From: Actinomycetes bacterium
GTDB lineage: Bacteria > Actinomycetota > Aquicultoria > CAJVYJ01 > JAUVQD01
Direction: 5' to 3'
NCBI GenBank assembly: GCA_030610765.1
Contig: JAUWRD010000005.1
Span: 1 to 34,472, forward strand
DNA: 34,472 nt
The notes under the pieces are model-generated. The model was given only the letters and a program-made list of their open reading frames with translations. It had not been told where the DNA came from and did not search any database. Position 1 is the first letter of the stretch; every line of letters begins with the position of its first letter. Position numbers and translations under genes: made by a program. Of the stretch, positions 18,651 through 28,735 are shown in pieces.

Positions 18651-19635
18651 GACATCGTGTGACGAAACGGCGGCCGCGGTTGTTCGCGACGGCCGTGAAT
18701 GCCTGGGCCAGGCGCTCGCCTCGCAAATCGACCTTCATGCTCGATTTGGCGGCGTCGTGCCCGAGATAGCCAGTCGAAGCCACCAGGAAGTGATTAACCC
18801 GATAATTGAGGAGGCACTAGAGCGCTCAGGCAAATCTCTTGCCGACCTGGACGGGATTGCCGTTACTCAAGGACCCGGATTGCCTGGAGCCCTAATGGTG
18901 GGAATGGCAACCGCCAAAGCGCTTAGCTTCGGGGCGAGTAAACCCTTGATAGGCGTAAACCATATTGAGGGTCATATGTTCGCCAGTTTTTTTGATCATC
19001 CCGATCTTTCGCCCCCATTTATTTCTTTAGTTGTATCCGGCGGGCACACGCTTCTTGTATATGTAAGCGATTGGGGTAAGTACGAAGTTCTCGGAGAAAC
19101 CCTTGATGATGCCGCGGGTGAAGCTTTTGACAAAATATCTTCTTACCTCGGGCTGGGATATCCGGGCGGACCTATCATTGAAAACCTGGCAAAAAAAGGT
19201 GATCCGGCCGCTATTAAATTCCCCCGGGCGATGATGAAGACGCGCAACTATAATTTTAGCCTCAGCGGTTTAAAAACTTCTGTTCTCTATTATATAGCTA
19301 AGAAAAAATCGGCCGATGAGGAGATAAACCTGGAAGATCTTGCGGCTAGTTTCCAGGAAGCTGTTTTTGATGTTCAGGTTTCCAAAACAGAACGGGCCAT
19401 CCGGGAGAAAAATGTCGACCAACTAGTCTTAGCCGGTGGCGTGGGCGCCAACATGAGACTGAGAGAGCGCTTATCTGAAGTGGTAAAAACAAATGGTTGG
19501 AGACTTTACTACCCGCCGTTAGCCCTATGCACTGATAACGCTTTTATGATCGGTGCTGCCGCTTGGTTTGGATACAACCGGGGTGCCTTCCTTGGGCTGG
19601 ATGCGGAAACTAAGCCAAACATGACCCTTAATTGA
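18622..19635 (+). CDS. tsaD: tRNA N6-adenosine threonylcarbamoyltransferase TsaD
   Basis: 337 aa; ILAIETSCDETAAAVV, VTQGPGLPGALMVG, VSGGHT, LAGGVGANMRLRERL. Confidence 0.96.
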   Translation: MNSATILAIETSCDETAAAVVRDGRECLGQALASQIDLHARFGGVVPEIASRSHQEVINPIIEEALERSGKSLADLDGIAVTQGPGLPGALMVGMATAKALSFGASKPLIGVNHIEGHMFASFFDHPDLSPPFISLVVSGGHTLLVYVSDWGKYEVLGETLDDAAGEAFDKISSYLGLGYPGGPIIENLAKKGDPAAIKFPRAMMKTRNYNFSLSGLKTSVLYYIAKKKSADEEINLEDLAASFQEAVFDVQVSKTERAIREKNVDQLVLAGGVGANMRLRERLSEVVKTNGWRLYYPPLALCTDNAFMIGAAAWFGYNRGAFLGLDAETKPNMTLN

Positions 19636-19735
19636 AGAAACGCATAATTGGGTAAGAACAATGTGCTTGCAGCTAGCACACGAGTGCGTTCAAAGAAACA
19701 AGCCCAAACCGGGCAATGTTTTTTTAGTTTGTCGC

Positions 19736-19764
19736 TTGCTTTAAAAAAATGCTTCCTGTAGGAT
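19736..19764 (+). promoter_or_regulatory. Putative groESL promoter (TTGCTT-N17-TAGGAT)
   Basis: -35/-10-like hexamers with 17-bp spacing directly upstream of CIRCE. Confidence 0.5.
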
Positions 19765-19768
19765 ACCG

Positions 19769-19795
19769 TTAGCACTCGCAAGGTTAGAGTGCTAA
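19769..19795. promoter_or_regulatory. CIRCE element (HrcA operator)
   Basis: Perfect TTAGCACTC-N9-GAGTGCTAA, 28 bp upstream of groES. Confidence 0.97.
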
Positions 19796-19822
19796 ACAGC
19801 AAGATAGAAGGAGGGATATATT

Positions 19823-20110
19823 GTGAATTTAAAACCATTGGGCGATCGGATCGTGGTAAAACCAAGCGAAGGCGAAGAGCGCACAGCAAGCGGAATTGTC
19901 TTACCTGACTCCGCGAAAGAAAAACCTCAAGAGGGAGAAATTGTCGCAGTTGGAGCTGGTCGCACCGAAGACGGTAAAAAGATCGCGCCGGAAGTGAAAG
20001 TTGGCGACAAAGTCATCTACTCTAAATACGGCGGAACGGAAATTAAATCCGACGGAGTTGAGTATTTAATTCTTAGAGAGACAGACGTCTTGGCTACAAT
20101 CGGTAATTAA
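19823..20110 (+). CDS. groS: Co-chaperonin GroES
   Basis: 95 aa; [30 protein letters not shown] start preceded by ggagg. Confidence 0.97.
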   Translation: MNLKPLGDRIVVKPSEGEERTASGIVLPDSAKEKPQEGEIVAVGAGRTEDGKKIAPEVKVGDKVIYSKYGGTEIKSDGVEYLILRETDVLATIGN

Positions 20111-20152
20111 TAAACCCTACAGACTAAAAAACTATTCAAAACAAAAAAATGA

Positions 20153-21808
<1,656 letters not shown>

Positions 21809-21830
21809 GCTTTAAAAAGATAAGTAATTA

Positions 21831-21862
21831 AAAAAAGGACCGGTTAACCCCGGTCCTTTTTT
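21831..21862 (+). terminator. Rho-independent terminator of groESL
   Basis: AAAAAAGGACCGG-TTAACC-CCGGTCCTTTTTT. Confidence 0.9.
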
Positions 21863-21890
21863 GTGTTAGGGGACGTTCCCTGATCAACTC

Positions 21891-22018
21891 TAATTCGGTG
21901 ACACAATACTTAATTATGGGGACATGTTCTTTACCAACTGGGACACGTACTTAATTCGGTTTCCAGAATTAAGTACGTGTCCCGCAATTACAGAATTAAG
22001 TATTGTGTCACCGAATTA
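21891..22018. repeat. Nested inverted-repeat (REP/MITE-like) element
   Basis: Outer 25-bp perfect arms TAATTCGGTGACACAATACTTAATT (21891-21915) / reverse complement (21994-22018); inner 18-bp perfect arms GGGACACGTACTTAATTC (21940-21957) / reverse complement (21966-21983) with 8-nt loop. Confidence 0.9.
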
Positions 22019-22030
22019 TTCCCCGAATTA

Positions 22031-22699
22031 TTAAGTCGTCTGGCTATCTGCTATACCTAATACAGAAGCACTGGTTTTAGCGTTAACGTGCTGTTCCAGA
22101 CCTAATATAATGGCCAGCCAACCAATACTAAAAAGGAAGCTGCCGATAACGTCGGTCGGATAGTGAACACCCAAATACACCCGGCTCACCGCCACACTAA
22201 AGATAATCAACCCTAAAACTGTCGTGCCGATTATCCGAATCGCTTTATGGAGCCTGGATCTCCAAAGCAGGATGATCATAAAACCGTATACTGATACCGA
22301 AATCAAAGTGTGGCCACTTGGAAAACTCGCGGAATTGCTAACAACGGTCTTGAACCCTACCAACCATTCCTCTGGTCTCTGCCGGAGGAAAACGCGTTTT
22401 AGCACAGAGCTAAGAGGCGAAATCGCAAAGCTAAGCAGAAAAGACTGAGCGTTTTTTGGCTGCTTCACCACTAACCAGGCAACTAATGGAAGCGACAGCA
22501 TCAATATGGTCTTGAAGGCGCCAAACTTGCTGGCAAACAAAGCAATTTGATAAAACTGCGGTCGATTTAGTCTCGGAAAAACGCTCATCACATACTCATC
22601 GATCACCGGGATACCGCTAACGTTGACAAGCAATGCTAAAGCGCTAAAGAAACTGAGAGAAATACCGGCGATAATTAATGGTCTTGAGATCTTACTCAT
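22031..22699 (-). CDS. PAP2-family phosphatase (membrane)
   Basis: KRVFLRQRPEEW, SFPSGHTLIS, RVYLGVHYPTDVIGS motifs; likely start Met7 of the supplied ORF (22699). Confidence 0.88.
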   Translation of the reverse strand: MSKISRPLIIAGISLSFFSALALLVNVSGIPVIDEYVMSVFPRLNRPQFYQIALFASKFGAFKTILMLSLPLVAWLVVKQPKNAQSFLLSFAISPLSSVLKRVFLRQRPEEWLVGFKTVVSNSASFPSGHTLISVSVYGFMIILLWRSRLHKAIRIIGTTVLGLIIFSVAVSRVYLGVHYPTDVIGSFLFSIGWLAIILGLEQHVNAKTSASVLGIADSQTT

Positions 22700-25217
22700 A
22701 TTGAATTGCCCTTCCAATCTCCAAAGTAGCCGCCCGGTGTGCCGGATAGATTGCGGCCAACATCGCCGCGGCTAGCCCAAAGACAACCGCCATTATAGTG
22801 ACTTCGGTCGGAAATGCAAAAACAATTTCATAGCCGGTCAGAAGGTTCATTCCATTAACAATATCGCTCGAAATGAATCCGCCAACGAGCAGGCCTAAAA
22901 AAACACCTATCGCGCCGGTCATAAGAGCCTCTAGCATGGTCATTAACCCGATCTGTCCCCGTGTCGCTCCAACAGCGCGCAACAGACCAATTTCCCGCCT
23001 CCTTTCTAATATGTTCATCGTTAAAGTATTGAAGAGACTAATGACGGCGATAATCGCCGCCAGCAAAATCAAAACATTAAAAACCGAGAATGAGCTATTG
23101 ACTTGTTTGATAACTAAATCTTTGAATTCTTGAATGTCCTGAACATCAGGGTTTAGGTGCTTGAATTTTTTTTCGATCCGATTGGCGACTTTCCGCGGGG
23201 CCACGCCTTTATCGACTTTTATCCGAAAAGCACTGACATCGTCAAGATCGAAATATTTCTTCATATCACTTCGCGTACCAATAATTAGATCTCCAATATC
23301 CCCGCCAAAATCTACTGTTACGCCAGCCACCACAAAGGTTTTCGGGCCTTTCACGGTTGTGATCATGGTCTCGTCGCCTACCTTAAGTCCCCTCTTGTTG
23401 GCAACGACATTAGAAATAAAAATTCGCCGGCCGCGTTTAAGGGAGGCCCATGACTTCTCCGGGTTTTTGCTGGTGAATTGAAGGGTGGCAAAACGTCTTA
23501 AGCTTTTAGGTTCAACAGCGCGAAACATTATCCGCTCTTCATTTAATTGCACAGGAAAAATTCGAATAGTCGTTAAGTCGGAAACTCCTTTAACGCGCCT
23601 GAGTTTAGCCCCCAACTTCTCATTGAAAGTAACGCTAAGATTCTGTCCGCTTACAAAAACATCAGCGCCCAGCGACTTATCGACCCATTTGTCCACACTT
23701 TCGCGAAAACTGCCAACCATGCCGCCGACACTAATCAACATCGCCATGGTAATCATGATCGCGGCGGCCGTAGCAGCTGTTCGCCCGCGGTTCTTCTGTA
23801 AATTAACAGCGGCTAATTTTCCAGTCTCCCGAAAAATAGCCCTGATTGGTAAAGCAAAGAACGAACCGAGCGGCCGAATCAATGAGGGAACGAGCAAAGC
23901 GGCGCCCAAAAGCAACATAAAGCTGCCAAACTCGTGGATCGGTACGGCCCATTTGGCGAAGATCCCAAGCTCCTCCGGCCCGGGAAGATAAGAAATGCCT
24001 CCCCCTATTCCAATTCCAAGAAAAGCAAAGAAGAGCCGAGCAATAGTTCCCCTGCGCGTTGGCTCGTTAGCGCCCATCTTGATAGCGGCAAGAGGACTGA
24101 CCCGCCCGGCAATAAAAGCCGGTTGAAGCGCCGCCAAGAGAGTGACCGCGATTCCAATAACAATGGCTGCCGCTACTCCAAGCAATGGGATTGACAACGA
24201 CACTACTTGAATCTGGACAGTCTCAGACATGAATTGCAGGAGCACTTTCGCTAATCCGATGCCGACCACCACTCCCAGGGCGGAACCTGAGATTCCCACA
24301 ACCGCGGCTTGAATTAATACTAAGATCGTTATTTGCCCGCGACTCCCTCCAATGGAGCGCAATACTCCCATCTCTTGTGTCTGCTCAACTACAACCATAG
24401 AAAACGTGTTGTAGACCAAGAAACCACCGACAAAGAGCGCAATAGCGCCGAAGAAAGATAAGCCAACTTGCAAGCCCCTGAGCATCTCAGAGACGGCCTC
24501 CACTCGTTTCTCCGGTCGTTCAATTACGAAGCGCTTCCCTAAGCGTTCAGAGAGCTGCGCGGCTACTTTTTTTAAAGACCTCCCCGGCTTCGCCTGGGCA
24601 TCTATATATGATAGCTTGCCCCTCATATCAAAAATCTTTTGAGCGGGCCTTAGGGGAATAAAGACAACTTTGCCGCCCATAAACCTGCCAGCTCCTTCTT
24701 CCTCCAGAAGACCGACAACCTTGAAGGATGTTTTTCTTTCCTTAGATTCCAGCGTCACTTGATCGCCAATTTTTATTTTCTTCTTTTCGGCCAACCGCGC
24801 GGGAATCAGAAGGGCAAACTCCCCTTTTTTAATAAAACGGCCTTTGGAGACGTTGAAGTGACGCAATTGTCTATCTACGACGGGGTCAATACCAGCCACT
24901 TGAACCGTATCGCGGCGACGGCCTTTTCGCAGAGTTGACCCTCTGGAAACACCGGGACTTGCCAGCTTTATCCCCTCAAGATCTCTGACATCTTTTAGCT
25001 TTTTCTCAGAAAATCCCGCCGATGACGCGCCATTGATCCAGAAATCAGCCTTTCCGGTGATTGAGTTAATCATCTCTTGAAATGAGTAGACTGTACTTTG
25101 ATTGGCGATGGTTGTGGCTAGAATAACCGCGACCCAGAGCACAATGCCGGCTGTCGTCAGAGCTGTCCGGCTTTTTCTAGTCCCCAAGCTCCTTAAGGCC
25201 AGCGATAATAGCCTCAC
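22692..25217 (-). CDS. ABC transporter permease with two FtsX/MacB-type domains
   Basis: Two FtsX-like repeats (EMGVLRSIGGSRGQI; EIGLLRAVGATRGQI). GTG at 25217 ([17 protein letters not shown]) is a likelier start than 25289. Confidence 0.88.
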   Translation of the reverse strand: MRLLSLALRSLGTRKSRTALTTAGIVLWVAVILATTIANQSTVYSFQEMINSITGKADFWINGASSAGFSEKKLKDVRDLEGIKLASPGVSRGSTLRKGRRRDTVQVAGIDPVVDRQLRHFNVSKGRFIKKGEFALLIPARLAEKKKIKIGDQVTLESKERKTSFKVVGLLEEEGAGRFMGGKVVFIPLRPAQKIFDMRGKLSYIDAQAKPGRSLKKVAAQLSERLGKRFVIERPEKRVEAVSEMLRGLQVGLSFFGAIALFVGGFLVYNTFSMVVVEQTQEMGVLRSIGGSRGQITILVLIQAAVVGISGSALGVVVGIGLAKVLLQFMSETVQIQVVSLSIPLLGVAAAIVIGIAVTLLAALQPAFIAGRVSPLAAIKMGANEPTRRGTIARLFFAFLGIGIGGGISYLPGPEELGIFAKWAVPIHEFGSFMLLLGAALLVPSLIRPLGSFFALPIRAIFRETGKLAAVNLQKNRGRTAATAAAIMITMAMLISVGGMVGSFRESVDKWVDKSLGADVFVSGQNLSVTFNEKLGAKLRRVKGVSDLTTIRIFPVQLNEERIMFRAVEPKSLRRFATLQFTSKNPEKSWASLKRGRRIFISNVVANKRGLKVGDETMITTVKGPKTFVVAGVTVDFGGDIGDLIIGTRSDMKKYFDLDDVSAFRIKVDKGVAPRKVANRIEKKFKHLNPDVQDIQEFKDLVIKQVNSSFSVFNVLILLAAIIAVISLFNTLTMNILERRREIGLLRAVGATRGQIGLMTMLEALMTGAIGVFLGLLVGGFISSDIVNGMNLLTGYEIVFAFPTEVTIMAVVFGLAAAMLAAIYPAHRAATLEIGRAIQYE

Positions 25218-25923
25218 TGTCGTTATCACCACCAAGACGTAATTCCTTGACAACTGAGCCATCCCTAAGAAATATAACTCGATCGGCAACAGCCGCGCCT
25301 AGCGGATCATGAGTCACCATCATTATCGTCTGCCGCATTTTCGCGGCCGACTCCTTGAGCAAATTCAGCACCTCACGCCCGTGACGACGATCAAGATTGC
25401 CTGTCGGCTCATCGGCTAAGATAATTGCCGGGTCCATTATTAGGGCTCTCGCTAGAGCTACCCGCTGTTGCTCCCCGCCAGATAATTGATTGGGACGATG
25501 ATGTCGACGATCCTCCATCTCCACCAAAGAAAATAGACGATCTAATTTGTCTTGATATTCAAGCGGCGACCGGCCGGATATGACAACTGGAACCAAGACG
25601 TTTTCCTCGGCCGATAACGTCGGTAGTAGATTATAGAACTGAAAAACAAAGCCCACTTCCGATCGCCGAGTCAGTGTTAACTCTTTGTCGGATAAACCTG
25701 TCAGCTCTTTGCCCCTAATAAAGATCTTTCCGCCGGATGCGAAATCTAGACCGCCGAGTAAGTGAAGGAGGGTAGATTTCCCGGAGCCGCTCGGCCCCAT
25801 GATCGCAACGAATTCGCCTTCTTGAACCTCGATCGAAACTTCCCTAAGGGCGGTAACCGATAGATTGTCTCGTCCAAATACTTTTGTCAGCCGACTCGCT
25901 TCGAGAATAGGCTTTACGCCCAT
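25177..25923 (-). CDS. ABC transporter ATP-binding protein (LolD/MacB-like)
   Basis: 248 aa; [44 protein letters not shown]. Confidence 0.94.
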   Translation of the reverse strand: MGVKPILEASRLTKVFGRDNLSVTALREVSIEVQEGEFVAIMGPSGSGKSTLLHLLGGLDFASGGKIFIRGKELTGLSDKELTLTRRSEVGFVFQFYNLLPTLSAEENVLVPVVISGRSPLEYQDKLDRLFSLVEMEDRRHHRPNQLSGGEQQRVALARALIMDPAIILADEPTGNLDRRHGREVLNLLKESAAKMRQTIMMVTHDPLGAAVADRVIFLRDGSVVKELRLGGDNDSEAIIAGLKELGD

Positions 25924-26234
25924 TTCTCTCCCCAGGTCGCCATCGACTCAACGACCTTTCGCAGACCTAAGCCCTTCTCTGTCAAAGAATATTCGACCCT
26001 AACAGGCACTTCCGGGTATATTTTACGCCGAACTATCTCATGCTCCTCCAATTCATGCAGTCTTTGGGAGAGCATTTTCGGGCTTATTCCAACGAGTGAG
26101 TGTTCGAGCTGGCAGAATCTCTTAGTGCCCTCAACGAGATCGCGAATGATCAAAGCCGTCCACCGTTTACCGATAATCATCATCGCTTTATTGATCGGAC
26201 AGCACTTCGAGTCATGTGTCTCAGTCTCAGACAT
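25914..26234 (-). CDS. HxlR-family transcriptional regulator
   Basis: 106 aa; CPINKAMMIIGKRWTALIIRDLVEGTKRFCQLEHSLVGISPKMLSQRLHELEEHEIVRRKIYPEVPVRVEYSLTEKG. Confidence 0.92.
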   Translation of the reverse strand: MSETETHDSKCCPINKAMMIIGKRWTALIIRDLVEGTKRFCQLEHSLVGISPKMLSQRLHELEEHEIVRRKIYPEVPVRVEYSLTEKGLGLRKVVESMATWGEKWA

Positions 26235-26270
26235 TTTTCAGACCTCCTTAGCTCATAGTATTCCAAATAA

Positions 26271-26305
26271 ATAGTCTTGACAAACATTTTGTAAGGTACT
26301 ATCTT
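26271..26305 (+). promoter_or_regulatory. Strong sigma70-type promoter (TTGACA-N17-TATCTT) overlapped by an imperfect palindrome (candidate HxlR operator)
   Basis: TTGACA 26277-26282, TATCTT 26300-26305; ATAGTCTTGACAAA...TTTTGTAAGGTACTAT imperfect dyad. Confidence 0.6.
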
Positions 26306-26348
26306 TAAGTTATCTTATTACTTTATGTTACCTAGGGAGGTGATTAAT

Positions 26349-26678
26349 GTGCCAGTTGCGAAAGACGATGTTATAGATGAGACAAAGAAGTCAGCAAAAT
26401 CATGCGGCCTGGTCATCAAAGTTCTTGAAGGCGGTGCCGGGTTTTCAAAAATCGACTGTTGCGGCCTGGAGATATCAGAGAACGAGAAGACTGATTCACC
26501 AGACGCATCAATAGATAGATACGCGGGTGAGAAAGTCAAACCCGGTCTCATCATTGACGAAAATAAGAATTATCCAGGTGCCTGCGGACTCAAAGTTGAG
26601 GTCGTAGAAGGCGGAAACGGTTTTAAGTCGATTACTTGCTGCGGAAATGAACTAACTGCTGAAAAAGATTCCATCTAA
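26349..26678 (+). CDS. Small tandem-repeat cysteine protein, desulforedoxin-like motif (CGL-x15-CCG) twice
   Basis: GTG start after gggaggtg; repeats CGLVIKVLEGGAGFSKIDCCGLEI and CGLKVEVVEGGNGFKSITCCGNEL exactly 60 aa apart; preceded by a promoter and followed by a terminator. Confidence 0.75.
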   Translation: MPVAKDDVIDETKKSAKSCGLVIKVLEGGAGFSKIDCCGLEISENEKTDSPDASIDRYAGEKVKPGLIIDENKNYPGACGLKVEVVEGGNGFKSITCCGNELTAEKDSI

Positions 26679-26695
26679 AACTTTATAAATGAATA

Positions 26696-26755
26696 ACAAG
26701 GAGCCACGAAGATCCTTCTCTTTTAATAAGGACATCAGTGGCTCTTTGTTTTTCA
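26696..26755 (+). terminator. Terminator-like hairpin after the tandem Cys-repeat gene
   Basis: ACAAGGAGCCAC ... GTGGCTCTTTGT (one G-T pair) followed by a T run. Confidence 0.65.
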
Positions 26756-26867
26756 AAAGATTCATCGGGGAAACAATAAATCGCGAACAATCATGGGGAC
26801 TGGGAGTTAACTTATTACATACTGGAACGCTGGCGCGCAACGCATCTTTGGTTATAGCGAAAAAGAA

Positions 26868-27644
26868 ATGATAAACCGCCATATCACCGCGTTAATGCCG
26901 GAGCGCCTGCGAGCAGCACACACCGAGGGAATTAAGCGGGTGGTCAATACGGGCAAATCCAAATTAGGAGGCCAAACCGTTGAGCTTGTCGCCCTCAACA
27001 AAGATGAAACTGAGTTCCCGATTGAGTTGTCCCTGGCTAAACGGGAAGCAAAAGGACGCCTTAATTTTGGAGCGGTTATCCGGGATATAAGCGAGCGTAA
27101 ACAGGCAGAAGAAACAATCCAACACCTGGCTGATTACGACATCTTGACCGAACTCCCAAACAGGAGACTCTTCTCACATTTGCTCGATAAAGCTCAGGCT
27201 CAAATGAAACGAGCAGATAAACTACTGGCATTACTCTATCTTGATCTGGATGGTTTCAAACAAGTTAACGACACCTTTGGTCACGATATCGGTGATTATC
27301 TGCTCACGGCTACCGCGAGTCGCATTAGCAAGCAAATCCGTGAGTCTGATGTCGCCGCGCGTGTAGGCGGTGATGAATTCAACATTGCGCTTATTGATAT
27401 CGGTAAACGAGAAAATGCCGCCCGCATCGCCAGGGCCATCCTTGAGGCATTGGCAAAACCTTTTCGTTTGAAAAACATAGAGGGTATTCGAATCAGCGCC
27501 AGCATCGGGATCGCCATTTATTCCGCTGACAGCCGTAAAATCGAAACATTGGCTATTAAGGCCAATGCCGCCATGCGCCACGCCAAGCAAAACGGCGGCA
27601 ACACATTCACGTTTTTCGACAAGAACGTCGATCTCGCCGCCTGA
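26868..27644 (+). CDS. PAS-GGDEF diguanylate cyclase, apparently 5' truncated
   Basis: 258 aa; partial PAS, DISERKQAEE linker, DLDGFKQVNDTFGHDIGD, ARVGGDEF, I-site-like RESD five residues upstream. Confidence 0.8.
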   Translation: MINRHITALMPERLRAAHTEGIKRVVNTGKSKLGGQTVELVALNKDETEFPIELSLAKREAKGRLNFGAVIRDISERKQAEETIQHLADYDILTELPNRRLFSHLLDKAQAQMKRADKLLALLYLDLDGFKQVNDTFGHDIGDYLLTATASRISKQIRESDVAARVGGDEFNIALIDIGKRENAARIARAILEALAKPFRLKNIEGIRISASIGIAIYSADSRKIETLAIKANAAMRHAKQNGGNTFTFFDKNVDLAA

Positions 27645-27697
27645 TCTATATATTTTTCTTGCCCACCTGACGAATAGCAGGTAAAATATACAGCCAA

Positions 27698-27991
27698 ATG
27701 ATACTTTTTGAAAAACTTTTTATCCTGATTCTCATATCGGTGATATTAAATATCCCGTTTGGTTCTTACAGGCTGCTAACGCGGAAATTTTCCCTTGCCT
27801 GGATACTTTCTATTCACTTGCCTATCCCGATCATCGTCATTCTTCGAACAACAGTGTTCGATTTGCCCCTGTGGGTTATTCCTATCACCTTAGGCTCGGC
27901 AATTGCCGGTCAGATAATCGGTTCCCGGTTTCCTCACTGCGGTGAGGGCCTCAGCGGCTATATTGGCAGACCCACTGTGTCCGGCAGCTAA
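27698..27991 (+). CDS. Small hypothetical membrane protein
   Basis: 97 aa with several hydrophobic segments; no family recognised. Confidence 0.5.
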   Translation: MILFEKLFILILISVILNIPFGSYRLLTRKFSLAWILSIHLPIPIIVILRTTVFDLPLWVIPITLGSAIAGQIIGSRFPHCGEGLSGYIGRPTVSGS

Positions 27992-28038
27992 CAATATACT
28001 TTTTCAAAGAACTATGGAGAAGAATTTGGCCGTATCAG

Positions 28039-28063
28039 TCCGCAAGAAATTGCGGATTTTTTT
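28039..28063 (+). terminator. Rho-independent terminator/attenuator-like hairpin upstream of hisIE-trp
   Basis: TCCGCAA-GAAA-TTGCGGA-TTTTTTT. Confidence 0.8.
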
Positions 28064-28102
28064 GTATCAAGTTAGATACCGTTTTTTTGAGGAGGAATTG
28101 AC

Positions 28103-28729
28103 GTGGCGAAAGAAGAGCTAATACCGGCAATTGTGCAAGATCATAAAACAGGCGAGGTCTTAATGTTGGCTTATATGAACCAGGAATCCCTTAAGCTAAC
28201 AAAAGAAACTGGCTATACGTGGTTTTTTAGCCGGAGTCGACAGAAATTATGGAACAAAGGCGAGACCTCCGGAAACAAACAGGCCGTCAAGGAACTTCGA
28301 TATGACTGTGATGAAGATACTTTTCTTGTCCTGGTCGAGCAAATAGGCGATGCTGCTTGCCACACCGGTAACCGCAGCTGTTTCTATCGTCAGATGGTAC
28401 CCGATGAGGTCGACGTCGGAGACAAGCCGCCCATATTTGAGGATCAGAAAAAAAATACATTAGATGAGCTGTTCGACGTAATTGAGGAGAGAAAAACTTC
28501 CATGCCGGCCGGCTCATACAGTGCCGATTTGTTCCGCGCCGGGCGCGAAAAAATCTTAGCAAAAGTAGCCGAGGAATCCGGCGAAGTCGCCCAGGCGGCG
28601 CGAAAAGAATCCGATGCACGTTTGGTCGAGGAGTCAGCTGATCTAATTTATCACCTTATGGTCTTGCTGGCCGACAGAGGCGTGTCTTTCGATATGGTTG
28701 AAGATGAACTAAAAAGGCGAAGGCGCTAG
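28103..28729 (+). CDS. hisIE: Bifunctional phosphoribosyl-AMP cyclohydrolase / phosphoribosyl-ATP pyrophosphatase
   Basis: 208 aa; [44 protein letters not shown]-terminal HisE ([13 protein letters not shown]). Confidence 0.95.
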   Translation: MAKEELIPAIVQDHKTGEVLMLAYMNQESLKLTKETGYTWFFSRSRQKLWNKGETSGNKQAVKELRYDCDEDTFLVLVEQIGDAACHTGNRSCFYRQMVPDEVDVGDKPPIFEDQKKNTLDELFDVIEERKTSMPAGSYSADLFRAGREKILAKVAEESGEVAQAARKESDARLVEESADLIYHLMVLLADRGVSFDMVEDELKRRRR

Positions 28730-28735
28730 TGAAAA

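Noticed and set aside
16952-19635. tsaE-tsaB-rimI-tsaD cluster as an unusual system
   Set aside because: This is the standard bacterial t6A/RimI gene arrangement.
19701-19727. Terminator after tsaD (GCCC-AAACC-GGGC then T run)
   Set aside because: Stem is only 4 bp; too weak to call confidently despite the T run.
19769-19795. CIRCE element as a novel finding
   Set aside because: Perfect but textbook HrcA operator at groESL; listed only as a feature.
26689-26871. 60-aa plus-strand ORF MNNKEPRRSFSFNKD...
   Set aside because: Spans the terminator hairpin and the out-of-frame PAS remnant; no convincing RBS or domain.
27992-28102. T-box riboswitch upstream of the hisIE-trp operon
   Set aside because: No AGGGTGGNACCGCG-like T-box sequence; leader too short.
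28015-28122. 35-codon [38 protein letters not shown] in the hisIE leader as a Trp leader peptide
   Set aside because: Only one Trp codon, no tandem Trp/His run, and it overlaps the hisIE start; does not fit classical attenuation.
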